Under the pieces are notes generated by a model. That model was not told the origin of the DNA. It made no database searches and saw only the letters and a list, made by a program, of their open reading frames with translations. Of a stretch of DNA of 64,000 nucleotides, positions 8,542-15,583 are shown piece after piece (the first letter of the stretch is position 1; each line of letters begins with the position of its first letter). The DNA is from Thermoflavimicrobium dichotomicum (lineage in GTDB: Bacteria; Bacillota; Bacilli; Thermoactinomycetales; Thermoactinomycetaceae). The stretch lies in contig NZ_FORR01000002.1 of the NCBI RefSeq assembly GCF_900114055.1, positions 342,182 to 406,181 of the forward strand. The letters run 5' to 3'. The position numbers were made by a program, and so were the translations under genes.

Positions 8542-8583
8542 AAAAATGGGTTGACTCTTAACCTTTTGAGTCAGCCCATTTTT
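8542..8583 (+). terminator. intrinsic terminator
   Basis: A 16-base stem (AAAAATGGGTTGACTC pairing with GAGTCAGCCCATTTTT, one G-T pair) with a 10-base loop, ending in a T run. It closes the oxidoreductase/SDR unit. Confidence 0.8.
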
Positions 8584-8716
8584 CATTCAGTTAAAATGAT
8601 ATCTGGAGTATTTGACTAAAATATATTCTATATATTGTGGATGGCACGCTTCTTTCATCCTGTTCTTCCACAACTCAAACGCGAATCAAAATCAGATAGT
8701 TGTAAAGGTGTCGATT

Positions 8717-9409
8717 TTAGACCAATATCTGATAAACATATACTTGTTCATCAATGACTTCCCGGTTTTTGCTCACTACCTGATACGGAATACGAATCGT
8801 AAAGGAACGGCTAAAACAATTGGGTTCCAGACGCAAATGGGTATCACTTTCCCAGATCCACTGATATTTCTCACCTTGATACCAAATTCCATCTCGATAC
8901 CAGGGATGTGTATTGGCTTGCGGTTCATTTAAACATAATGCCAAAGAAAGGTCATCACAAAACTGTAATAAAGCAAAGTTCTGTTCCACATGCTGCATTT
9001 CTGCCCGAGTGAGACGTTGCTTGAATAAACACTGTCTTTCCTGTTCCTCTTCATAAAATTTCTTTCCCAAGTCGGTCAAATCCCGTTGAAAAAAAGAAGC
9101 ATAATGCTTGCTACATAGATATCCGGCATAAGGCTCTTTTGCCCCCACTTTGGATATTCCTTCTTTATATGCTTCAATTTTTTCTTTCAAGGGATAATGC
9201 AAAAAGTCAGTCGGTTGATCCGTTTTCTCATCCCATAAGAACGTTTCATCCAGTTTCATCCATCCAACATCATGGTACGAAATGGCAAATACCGTTGCAG
9301 CCAATGGTGTAATCGCTTCACGCCAATACACGGCAAACTTGCCAGATACCAAAGCGTGATCATGTTGTTTAATTAAAACAAAGTGGTCATCTTTCGGGCG
9401 AACAATCAT
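8717..9409 (-). CDS. DUF3891-family protein
   Basis: A 230-residue soluble protein of the DUF3891 family. It opens with MIVRPKDDHFVLIKQHDHALVSG. It carries a conserved set of His/Asp residues (QHDHA near 15, ISYHDVGW near 45, LCSKHYA near 100, FCDDLSL near 150) that resemble an HD-type metal-binding helical fold, and a C-terminal beta-rich part. The function is unknown; metal-dependent hydrolase activity is a guess from the HD-like residues. It stands alone on the minus strand between convergent genes. A weak CTTTCTCACT context precedes the ATG, with GAAAGGAT about 7 bases upstream. Confidence 0.75.
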   Translation of the reverse strand: MIVRPKDDHFVLIKQHDHALVSGKFAVYWREAITPLAATVFAISYHDVGWMKLDETFLWDEKTDQPTDFLHYPLKEKIEAYKEGISKVGAKEPYAGYLCSKHYASFFQRDLTDLGKKFYEEEQERQCLFKQRLTRAEMQHVEQNFALLQFCDDLSLALCLNEPQANTHPWYRDGIWYQGEKYQWIWESDTHLRLEPNCFSRSFTIRIPYQVVSKNREVIDEQVYVYQILV

Positions 9410-9509
9410 TCTTCATAATCCTTTCTCACTATAACCAGTAGCAATCCACTTATACCCCTCTTTTCCCCTTTTTCTCTCCACACTAACCAAAGTTAGGGAA
9501 TTGTCATGG

Positions 9510-9545
9510 AAAATAAAAACAGCGAGAGGATGAACCATCTCGCTG
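9510..9545 (-). terminator. intrinsic terminator
   Basis: CAGCGAGA / TCTCGCTG stem with a 10-base loop, followed on the minus strand by TTTTTATTTT. The stretch 9410-9691 holds no gene, only this and the next hairpin. Confidence 0.7.
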
Positions 9546-9625
9546 AAATGGTTACCAAAATGGTACCGTTCCTTTTCCATTTCTCCCGTTCCATCAAGCT
9601 GGGTAAAAAAGTCGCCAAACTTAAA

Positions 9626-9668
9626 TGAAAAAAATTGGTTCCTGCATACGAAACCGAACCGTTTTTTC
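9626..9668. terminator. bidirectional hairpin terminator
   Basis: GGTTC / GAACC stem flanked on one side by TTTTTT and on the other by AAAAAA, so it can act in either direction. It lies just past the stop of the yfkAB remnant. Confidence 0.55.
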
Positions 9669-9691
9669 GTGACTATACCCTTATTTTTGCA

Positions 9692-9896
9692 TTACGATCC
9701 TGAAAATGCCAATGGATAATAGGTATATGTCACCAGGATATTTGGACCCGTACAATGAGCAGATTCGCAGTAACAATGATACTGTTTGGCCACAGGATGA
9801 TCTAACCAGCGCTGAAAAACATCTGTTAGTGAATCTTCTTTTATATTTCCTAAAGGAGGAATGTCTCCAAAATCGGTTACAACTACATCACCGTTG
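9692..9896 (-). pseudogene. C-terminal remnant of YfkAB-like radical SAM protein
   Basis: About 67 codons encode VTDFGDIPPLGNIKEDSL followed by VAKQYHCYCESAHCTGPNIL, the C-terminal end of a radical SAM/SPASM-type protein. The CxCxxxxC arrangement (C-Y-C-E-S-A-H-C) is the name-giving motif of YfkAB. The radical SAM core (CxxxCxxC) and all upstream sequence are missing. The frame runs directly into the IS200/IS605 right end at about 9893, which supplies an artificial N-terminus (MGRGDDTPLN...). This is a transposon- or deletion-truncated gene, unlikely to be functional. Two terminator hairpins after the stop are what is left of the original unit. Confidence 0.75.
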
Positions 9897-10230
9897 ACAC
9901 TCCACACGGCTGAAGCCGTGGATTCTTGGGTCGTTAGCGTCCGCAGTCCGTTTCCGTTTTGGTGGGCGCCCAAGTTTAGGGGTGTGTCATCACCCCGTCC
10001 CATGCAGTTCTACGGCACCAAGCCGCATGTACCCACATGGGCGGCATACCTGTTACCAGTATGCTAGTTCCTTTCATTCACTCTCATGGTTTTACCCGGT
10101 AGGAGACTTTTCGCTACCAGAACCTCATACCATGACGTCCACAGGAACATTCGACCCACTACCAGTAGGATGAGCACCGCTTATTCCTGAAGATCATTTC
10201 CTCATACTTGTTGTAAAGCTTTTTGAGCAT
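9893..10230 (-). ncRNA. orphan omega-RNA-like IS605 right end
   Basis: Read on the minus strand, this GC-rich segment has the features of the 3' end of a TnpB gene plus its guide-RNA scaffold. It contains nested hairpins (CATGTGGGTACATG, CCCATG/CATGGG), the GGACTGCGGACGCTAACGA stretch, and a terminal CACGGCTTCAGCCGTG hairpin ending GTGTCAA. The translated fragment RTLTTQESTASAV is typical of the extreme C-terminus of TnpB. No TnpB catalytic region or TnpA exists nearby, so it is a remnant or a non-autonomous element. Sequence after TCAA would be the guide and is the truncated radical SAM gene. The left boundary near 10230 is approximate. Confidence 0.6.
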
Positions 10231-10529
10231 TCTCTACGACTATATCAGCAAAAATCAGACAGAAAACGAATTTCCTGGGAAATTTGTCATAATAACAAAC
10301 AAAATTGTTACGACTGTAACAATCTTGTCATCATCCTATTTCGTTTCAATCTCTTGTTTTTCAAAGCTTCCTTTCCCTTTTCCATTTTAATCTCTGTCAT
10401 TTTTTTGTTGTTTTTTTTCTATTAAGTAACCCCAACATTACATCTCCTTTACATTTCGCCAAAACGAGAGACAAACACGGATCCCCTTTTTTATAATAAA
10501 GATAAATCAATGGCTTGGAGGTAATAAAT
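10231..10529. other. AT-rich intergenic stretch
   Basis: No gene is supported. An 8-base perfect inverted repeat, ATTGTTAC (10304-10311) / GTAACAAT (10316-10323), looks like an operator or a small hairpin. TATAAT at 10492-10497 may be the -10 box for the small gene that follows, but no good -35 is seen. Confidence 0.4.
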
Positions 10530-10625
10530 ATGAACAATGCAGCGATTGGATTAGTTAACGGAACTTTACTCAGTCTTCCGATCTGGGCTCTGATCTTCTT
10601 CGTATGCCGGTTCCTCTTCAGTTAA
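10530..10625 (+). CDS. 31-residue membrane peptide
   Basis: A short gene with a strong site (TTGGAGGTAATAAAT then ATG). It encodes a 31-residue peptide with a polar N-terminus (MNNAAIGLVNG) and one hydrophobic helix (PIWALIFFVCRFLFS) with a single Cys and Arg near the C-terminus. It sits in its own unit between a possible TATAAT box at 10492 and a strong terminator at 10681. A second tiny frame at 10641-10679 (MKVNDQTIKGFP) has its own GGAGGG site and could be co-expressed. I do not recognise either. Small single-helix peptides of this kind in Bacillales are often regulatory or sporulation-associated, which is speculation here. Confidence 0.5.
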   Translation: MNNAAIGLVNGTLLSLPIWALIFFVCRFLFS

Positions 10626-10680
10626 AAAAGTGGAGGGAAAATGAAAGTGAATGATCAAACGATAAAAGGCTTTCCTTAAA

Positions 10681-10725
10681 AAAGCGCTTTTCACTCATCG
10701 GACCAAGAGTGAAAGCGCTTTTTTA
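10681..10725 (+). terminator. intrinsic terminator
   Basis: AAAGCGCTTTTCACTC pairs with GAGTGAAAGCGCTTT over a 10-base loop, followed by TTTTTT. It ends the small-peptide unit and, read on the other strand, could also stop the MFS transcript. Confidence 0.8.
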
Positions 10726-10751
10726 TTTCAAAACCATGATGTTGACAAAGT

Positions 10752-11945
10752 TCAACCCCTTGTCTTCCACATGCAAGCCAACAATAAAAGAATAACCGCT
10801 CCTCCATCAAATAAAATCCATTCTCCCCATTTAAATTGCCCCAATACATAAGACGCCCATAACGGTCCAAATGCTGCCCCGATATCTACCACTGATGTAT
10901 ACAGAGTACTCAGACGATTCACTGAAGTTCGTTTGGCTCGATCGGCCATCATCGAATCTGAAATGGTAGTTAATACAGTAGCGAGTATAAGCAAAAATAA
11001 ACAAAGCATGAGCCATATAATAAAAGAAAATGTCATGGAAAATAGTGCGAAAGCAACTGCAAATAAAGAAATTCCCCAAAGAAGAAATGGTTTTCTGCCC
11101 CGGTGATCTGAAAACCGACCCACATATAAGGCCAAAAAAGGTTCCCACATCCACCGAACCCCTGATAAAACTCCTGCCAAAATCGTAGAATGAAGAAAGA
11201 AACCCCCAAATGAAACCATACCAATATCTGTATACTTGTGTGTCAATAAATATCCAATGGTCCAATTAAGCACACCTTGAATATGAAATGAAATAATAAA
11301 ACCCGTAAGGAGAAGTAACCACTCCCCCCGAATATTTTCTAGAAATTTTTCTTCATTGTTACCGCCTTCTTCATCTACTTGAGGTGAATGGATCCATTTC
11401 ATCCAAGGAATGAAAAAGAAGACAAGTCCTCCCAACAAATAGCATGTATACTGAAAGCCAATCGACACAACTAAAACAGCACCAGCCAAAATGCCTACTA
11501 AACTCCCCAATCGATAAAGACCATTATATAATCCCATTCCTTCACCGTGCTTCTCTTCGGCTGAATCACAGGTTACAATGATTAATCCACCTATTCGTAG
11601 CAAAGTCCAGCTACAACCCCATAGAACCCGCAAAGTCAACCATGGGATTAAACCTTCCGCCCACCCATATCCGATGGTCGTAAACCCTCCCAAAAACAAG
11701 GCGATCCATAGCCCTGTTTTAATTTTGATTTTCCGGTAAATCCCGCCAACAAACAGTCCCAATGGAATACGTACCAATCGATTGATTGACAATAACAATC
11801 CAACCTCAAAAAGAGTAAAACCCAATTCTTTATAATAAATCGGTAAAATGAGATATAGCATAGAGTCACCCAATAAACAAATCGCAGTCAATAAAGAAAC
11901 CGCGATGATTTGGCCATTTTCAACTTTTGCTTTCACATGCTCCAC
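10752..11945 (-). CDS. MFS transporter
   Basis: About 397 residues with twelve predicted hydrophobic segments in two halves, a major facilitator efflux-type permease. After helix 2 the loop RLVRIPLGLFVGGIYRKIK, and at the start of the second half ALYVGRFSDHRGRKPF, are the conserved GxxxDRxGRR-like signatures between helices 2-3 and 8-9. The substrate is unknown. The frame is open upstream to 12056, but the AGGAGGG site points to GTG at 11945 or 11936 as the start. It is transcribed away from the LysR regulator across a 420-base divergent region, so LysR control is possible but unproven. Confidence 0.85.
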   Translation of the reverse strand: MEHVKAKVENGQIIAVSLLTAICLLGDSMLYLILPIYYKELGFTLFEVGLLLSINRLVRIPLGLFVGGIYRKIKIKTGLWIALFLGGFTTIGYGWAEGLIPWLTLRVLWGCSWTLLRIGGLIIVTCDSAEEKHGEGMGLYNGLYRLGSLVGILAGAVLVVSIGFQYTCYLLGGLVFFFIPWMKWIHSPQVDEEGGNNEEKFLENIRGEWLLLLTGFIISFHIQGVLNWTIGYLLTHKYTDIGMVSFGGFFLHSTILAGVLSGVRWMWEPFLALYVGRFSDHRGRKPFLLWGISLFAVAFALFSMTFSFIIWLMLCLFLLILATVLTTISDSMMADRAKRTSVNRLSTLYTSVVDIGAAFGPLWASYVLGQFKWGEWILFDGGAVILLLLACMWKTRG

Positions 11946-12193
11946 ACTCCCTCCTTTTCTTTCCAAGATAGTACAAAAAAATATATAATAAAAATATATA
12001 TTTCTTATTAACCTATAACTTTTTCTTATAAATGTGATATTTATAGATTGAATCATTTACCTTTCATCGCATCTAATTCATGTATTTTTCTATTTATTTA
12101 CATTTACGAATAAGATAATAATCTATAATGCAATTATTATCATAATTTATTGTTTATTCAGATATTAGATCCTGTTTTAAACGTCCTCCCACG

Positions 12194-12329
12194 CTTCGGG
12201 AGGGATTCGTTCCTCCGTGACAACTTCTGTAGCATCACAGTCACTCTGTAAGGAACCTACCCTTTTCGCTTTATAAAAAATACACTGATGGTGTGGCTCG
12301 GCAACATAAGGTTCTGTTGCCAAACCTGG
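12194..12329. repeat. interspersed repeat, copy A
   Basis: CTTCGGGAGGGATTCGTTCC ... CTCCGTGAC ... CTGTAGCATCACAGTCAC shares about 80 bases with copy B (25702-25780). Its right part, GGCTCGGCAACATAAGG through GTTGCCAAACCTGG, matches copy C (47346-47432, opposite strand). It folds into nested hairpins (GTGAC/GTCAC, CTGT/ACAG, GGCAAC/GTTGCC). No coding content; a MITE-like or structured repeat. Confidence 0.6.
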
Positions 12330-12369
12330 TACATTATCTTGGTTTCACATGATGAAGGAGTTAGCAAAG

Positions 12370-13245
12370 ATGAATTTATATGCGTTACGATTGTTTGTCG
12401 AAGTGGCCAAGCAACAAAGTGTATCAAAAGCGGCATCACTTCTTTCTATCAGTCAACCAGCTGTGACCGCACAAATACGTAAACTGGAAAGAGAATTGGG
12501 CATTCGTCTATTTCATCCGCATGGGCGAGGAATTCGCTTAACGGATCATGGACAATTTTTACTCGAAAAATCGATCCAACTTTTTTCGCTTGAAAAACAG
12601 ATTGAATCTGAACTAAGGCAAATTCTACAAGGGGAAAGCGGTATATTGCGCCTTGCTGCTACACACTTGCCTTCCGCCATTTGGTTACCTCAATGGATGG
12701 CCCGTTTTAAACAAAACCATCCTCAAGCGACACTACAGCTAAAGAGAGGAAATACAGAGCAAACGCTCCAACTATTATTGCGTTATGAAGCAGAACTGGC
12801 CATCATTGCCGGAAGTTGGGAACACAACCAAATTGAACGGCAACTCCTATTTACCAATCATTGGTGGTTTGTTGTCCATCCTTCCCATCCTCTTGCCAAT
12901 CGAACAGTCGATTTGGCAGAATTGGTTCAATATCCATTTATCTGGCGAGAGACAGGAAGCTCCAGCAGAGAAAAACTGATCGAAATCTGCCATAATCATC
13001 AAGTTTCTCTCCCGACAATAGGCCTGGAATTAAATGGACTGTTTGAATGTATTCAAGCAGTGAAAGCAGGGTATGGTGTCTTTTTTGTTCCTGATCGGGC
13101 TGTTCGCTCTGAGATTGCCAATGGATTATTAACAAGAGTTTTTGTTCAAAAAGTACATCTAACCCAACCGGTTTGTTTATGTCGTAGAAAAGATGATTCT
13201 TTGTCCCCACTTGCTCAAAAATTTGTCACACTCATTCAAGAGTAG
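12370..13245 (+). CDS. LysR-family transcriptional regulator
   Basis: 291 residues: an N-terminal winged HTH (YALRLFVEVAKQQSVSKAAS then QPAVTAQIRKLERELGIRLF, typical LysR spacing), a linker helix (residues 60-90), and a periplasmic-binding-like effector domain (about 95-290). ATG at 12370 is favoured because AAGGAG lies 9 bases upstream; an earlier ATG at 12349 lacks a site. It is divergent from the MFS transporter, with repeat copy A between them. The effector is unknown. Confidence 0.88.
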   Translation: MNLYALRLFVEVAKQQSVSKAASLLSISQPAVTAQIRKLERELGIRLFHPHGRGIRLTDHGQFLLEKSIQLFSLEKQIESELRQILQGESGILRLAATHLPSAIWLPQWMARFKQNHPQATLQLKRGNTEQTLQLLLRYEAELAIIAGSWEHNQIERQLLFTNHWWFVVHPSHPLANRTVDLAELVQYPFIWRETGSSSREKLIEICHNHQVSLPTIGLELNGLFECIQAVKAGYGVFFVPDRAVRSEIANGLLTRVFVQKVHLTQPVCLCRRKDDSLSPLAQKFVTLIQE

Positions 13246-13316
13246 CTTGCCCCAGAGGAATCCCTCATCTATAATGAGATGTTGAAATCTACACATAGCT
13301 AAGAGGTGTAACAGTT

Positions 13317-13772
13317 ATGCACTTCCTGTCTTTTTTCAAATTGGACTTGCCCATATGGCTTAGTTTGTTTTTTCAGTTCTTCTGGGTTTTTCTTGTCGTA
13401 TTCTTGGCAATTGGCGGATACTTTATGTTCCGCAAATTTTTAAAAGCACTACCTAAGGCAGATGGGAAATCAATCTTGGATTGGCAAGATTATTACATAA
13501 AACAGACATTGCACCTATGGAAAGAGGAAGACAAAAAGCTGCTAAACGAGCTAGTAGAACCCGTTCCCAAATTATTTCGTGATGTGGCTAAACAAAAAAT
13601 CGCCGCCAAAATTGGCGAAATCGCCTTGGAAAACAACGCTACTGAAATGAAGCAGGAATATATTATTCAAGGCTATATTTTGGCAACTCCAAAACGGGAC
13701 CATAAATGGTTGATACAAACCTTGAAGAAAAAAAACATCGATTTAACGCCTTATCAACATCTCTTATCATAA
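13317..13772 (+). CDS. DUF2621-like membrane protein (YneK-like)
   Basis: A 151-residue protein with one long N-terminal membrane segment (residues 10-40, FFQFFWVFLVVFLAIGGYF) followed by a conserved soluble region: RKFLKALPKADGKS, LDWQDYYIKQT, LVEPVPKLFRDVAKQKIAAK and a C-terminal GYILATPKRDHKWL. These blocks match my recollection of the DUF2621/YneK family of Bacillales, which has no assigned function. The start ATG has AAGAGGTG upstream. It forms its own unit after the LysR gene. Confidence 0.6.
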   Translation: MHFLSFFKLDLPIWLSLFFQFFWVFLVVFLAIGGYFMFRKFLKALPKADGKSILDWQDYYIKQTLHLWKEEDKKLLNELVEPVPKLFRDVAKQKIAAKIGEIALENNATEMKQEYIIQGYILATPKRDHKWLIQTLKKKNIDLTPYQHLLS

Positions 13773-14151
13773 TCACTGACAGGATCATCTCCCTAAGCAT
13801 GAAGAAAAATGGAGAATTTCATAACAAATTACCATTCTTTTTTCATTATGCTTGCAATGTCAAACATGATATGCTATGCTCTGTATAGCATTAAAAAGTG
13901 GTTTGAAAGACTAAGTATCATCTTGGGCCTCGTGTTTTACCCTAGTAAGAACTCTTTGCCACGCAAAGAGCGAGTAATACGAAAGGTTCAGATGTCTTGA
14001 GTTTTTCCCGCTTTTTATCATGATCCACCAACGAAAGTTACCTTTGTGTAAATGTTTGTTGATGGGCTTTTAATGCAAACAATCATGTTTGCAAAATGTA
14101 TTTCATTCCTCTTGATCGAGGAAGGTTGATTGGCGAAAGGAGGCCCAAGAA
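13773..14151 (+). promoter_or_regulatory. intergenic region and cold-shock gene leader
   Basis: No gene is supported in 13773-14151. The long 5' leader of the cold-shock gene contains two hairpins, TGCAAACA/TGTTTGCA (14074-14093) and TTCCTC/GAGGAA (14106-14123), before the AAAGGAGG site. A structured leader of this kind fits the thermosensor-type control known for csp mRNAs. A further hairpin CTCTTTG/CAAAGAG lies near 13951. Confidence 0.45.
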
Positions 14152-14361
14152 ATGAAAGGCAAAGTAAAATGGTTTAATGCCGAGAAAGGCTATGGATTTA
14201 TCGAGCGTGAAGATGGTGGCGATGTATTCGTTCACTACACAGCGATTCAATCTGAAGGTTATAAAACCCTTGAAGAAGGTGAGCCTGTAGAGTTTGACAT
14301 CGTTGAGGGTGAGCGTGGCCTGCAATCTGCTAATGTTATTCGTCTAAACCACGTAAAGTAA
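14152..14361 (+). CDS. cold shock protein (CspA family)
   Basis: A 69-residue single-stranded nucleic acid chaperone. RNP1 (KGYGFI, residues 13-18) and RNP2 (VFVHY, about 26-30) are intact and the five-stranded barrel has full length. It melts RNA secondary structure and supports translation, particularly in the cold. ATG follows an excellent GAAAGGAGG site. Hairpins in the leader suggest post-transcriptional control, and a terminator follows at once, so it is monocistronic. The specific paralog (cspB, cspC, cspD) cannot be told. Confidence 0.95.
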   Translation: MKGKVKWFNAEKGYGFIEREDGGDVFVHYTAIQSEGYKTLEEGEPVEFDIVEGERGLQSANVIRLNHVK

Positions 14362-14380
14362 ACCTGAAACCGAAAAAGAT

Positions 14381-14411
14381 AAGCACTTTCCTTTGGGAAA
14401 GTGCTTTTTTA
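14381..14411 (+). terminator. intrinsic terminator of csp gene
   Basis: AAGCACTTTCC / GGAAAGTGCTT stem with a TTT loop and a T7 tail. Confidence 0.85.
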
Positions 14412-14496
14412 TATTTATGGAAACGGACAATCAATGATATGATGATATAAGAATATATAATTTTTAAAACGAACTATTTAAAGGAGACCTTTCAAG

Positions 14497-15381
14497 ATGT
14501 TACAGCTTACCAAATCAAAAAGGTTAACAGAACAAAAACTCCAAAAAATTCAAGAATTACATAAAATTTGCAATGATTATGAGAAGATCAATATTGCTAT
14601 TAATTATTACATGTTAAAAAATCGTCCCGACATCGAGATCAATGATTTTTTATACTATGAAGATGGAAAATTAATAGGTTATGTTGGCCTTTTTGTATAT
14701 ACAGGAGAAGAAGCCGAAGTCAGTGCCCTGGTGCATCCCCATTATCGCAGAAAAAGCATATTTAAAGACTTGCTCTATCATGTCAAACAAGAATTGCAAC
14801 GAAGAAAAATAGAACGAATCATTTTTATAGCAGATGCCCGCTCGACTTCGGCCATGCAGACATTGCAACGATTGGGTGCGACTTATCGTCATTCAACGTA
14901 TCGCATGCAGTTAGATTCAACACAAATTCTCCAATCATCTCATTCAACTGTCATCTCCAGGGCACATCCATCTGATCTGGACGAATGGATCCACCTGGAA
15001 TCAAAATGCTTTAACGAGACAGAAGAAGAGTCCCGCTATCATATGCAAATGTTTTGGAATCGGACTGATCACTTCCACTTCAAGTATGTCCAAAATGGCA
15101 AGATGATTGGGAAAATGAGCGTAGGTACTGACGAGAAAAGCGCACATATCTATGGTCTGTGTGTAGATCCTGACCATCAAGGAAAAGGGATCGCAAAAGC
15201 ACTTGTTTTACACATTCTTTCCCAATTAAAGGATCAATATGAGATCTTCACACTTGAAGTGGAAACAAACAATGCCCCCGCTGTTGGTTTATATCAAAAG
15301 TGCGGATTTCAAATTTTGGCCAAAGATGATTATTATGAATTTCACTTTTCATCAAGGGGCTGTCCCAAAAGGTCACTTTAA
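14497..15381 (+). CDS. double-GNAT acetyltransferase
   Basis: 294 residues made of two GNAT folds. The first (residues 20-150) retains a weak acetyl-CoA site (VSALVHPHYRRKSIFKDLL); the second (150-285) has a strong motif A, YGLCVDPDHQGKGIAKALV, the pyrophosphate-binding Q/RxxGxG/A. Tandem GNATs of this type acetylate small molecules or peptides; the substrate is unknown. The ATG has AAAGGAGA upstream. The last ten codons (SSRGCPKRSL) are encoded by an insertion-sequence-like inverted repeat, so the natural C-terminus has probably been replaced or extended without loss of the core domain. Confidence 0.85.
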   Translation: MLQLTKSKRLTEQKLQKIQELHKICNDYEKINIAINYYMLKNRPDIEINDFLYYEDGKLIGYVGLFVYTGEEAEVSALVHPHYRRKSIFKDLLYHVKQELQRRKIERIIFIADARSTSAMQTLQRLGATYRHSTYRMQLDSTQILQSSHSTVISRAHPSDLDEWIHLESKCFNETEEESRYHMQMFWNRTDHFHFKYVQNGKMIGKMSVGTDEKSAHIYGLCVDPDHQGKGIAKALVLHILSQLKDQYEIFTLEVETNNAPAVGLYQKCGFQILAKDDYYEFHFSSRGCPKRSL

Positions 15382-15401
15382 GTAATCTTTTGGTCAGTCC
15401 C
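15356..15401. repeat. IS-end-like inverted repeat
   Basis: GGGGCTGTCCCAAAAG (15356-15371) faces CTTTTGGTCAGTCCC (15387-15401), an imperfect inverted repeat resembling terminal repeats of GGG(A/C)TGTCCCAAAA-type insertion sequences. No transposase lies between. Related strings (CTGTCCCAAAAA near 15476, CTTTTGGGTCAACTCCC near 15556) suggest a second decayed pair. Confidence 0.45.
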
Positions 15402-15433
15402 GTCAGTGTCGTACCATTTAGGATAAGCGAACG

Positions 15434-15465
15434 AGAAAAATCCTCCCCATTGAAATGGAGAGGAT
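15434..15465 (-). terminator. intrinsic terminator of MMPL gene
   Basis: On the minus strand ATCCTCTCCAT pairs with ATGGGGAGGAT and is followed by TTTTTCTC. It lies about 120 bases past the MMPL stop. Confidence 0.65.
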
Positions 15466-15583
15466 TCTCATTTACTGTCCCAAAAATGTTTTTTTGATTC
15501 ATATTCTTCTTTCATTTTTTCCATCAATGTCTGCCCGTGGTTGAAGCATACAAGGCTTTTGGGTCAACTCCCTTCACAGGTGC

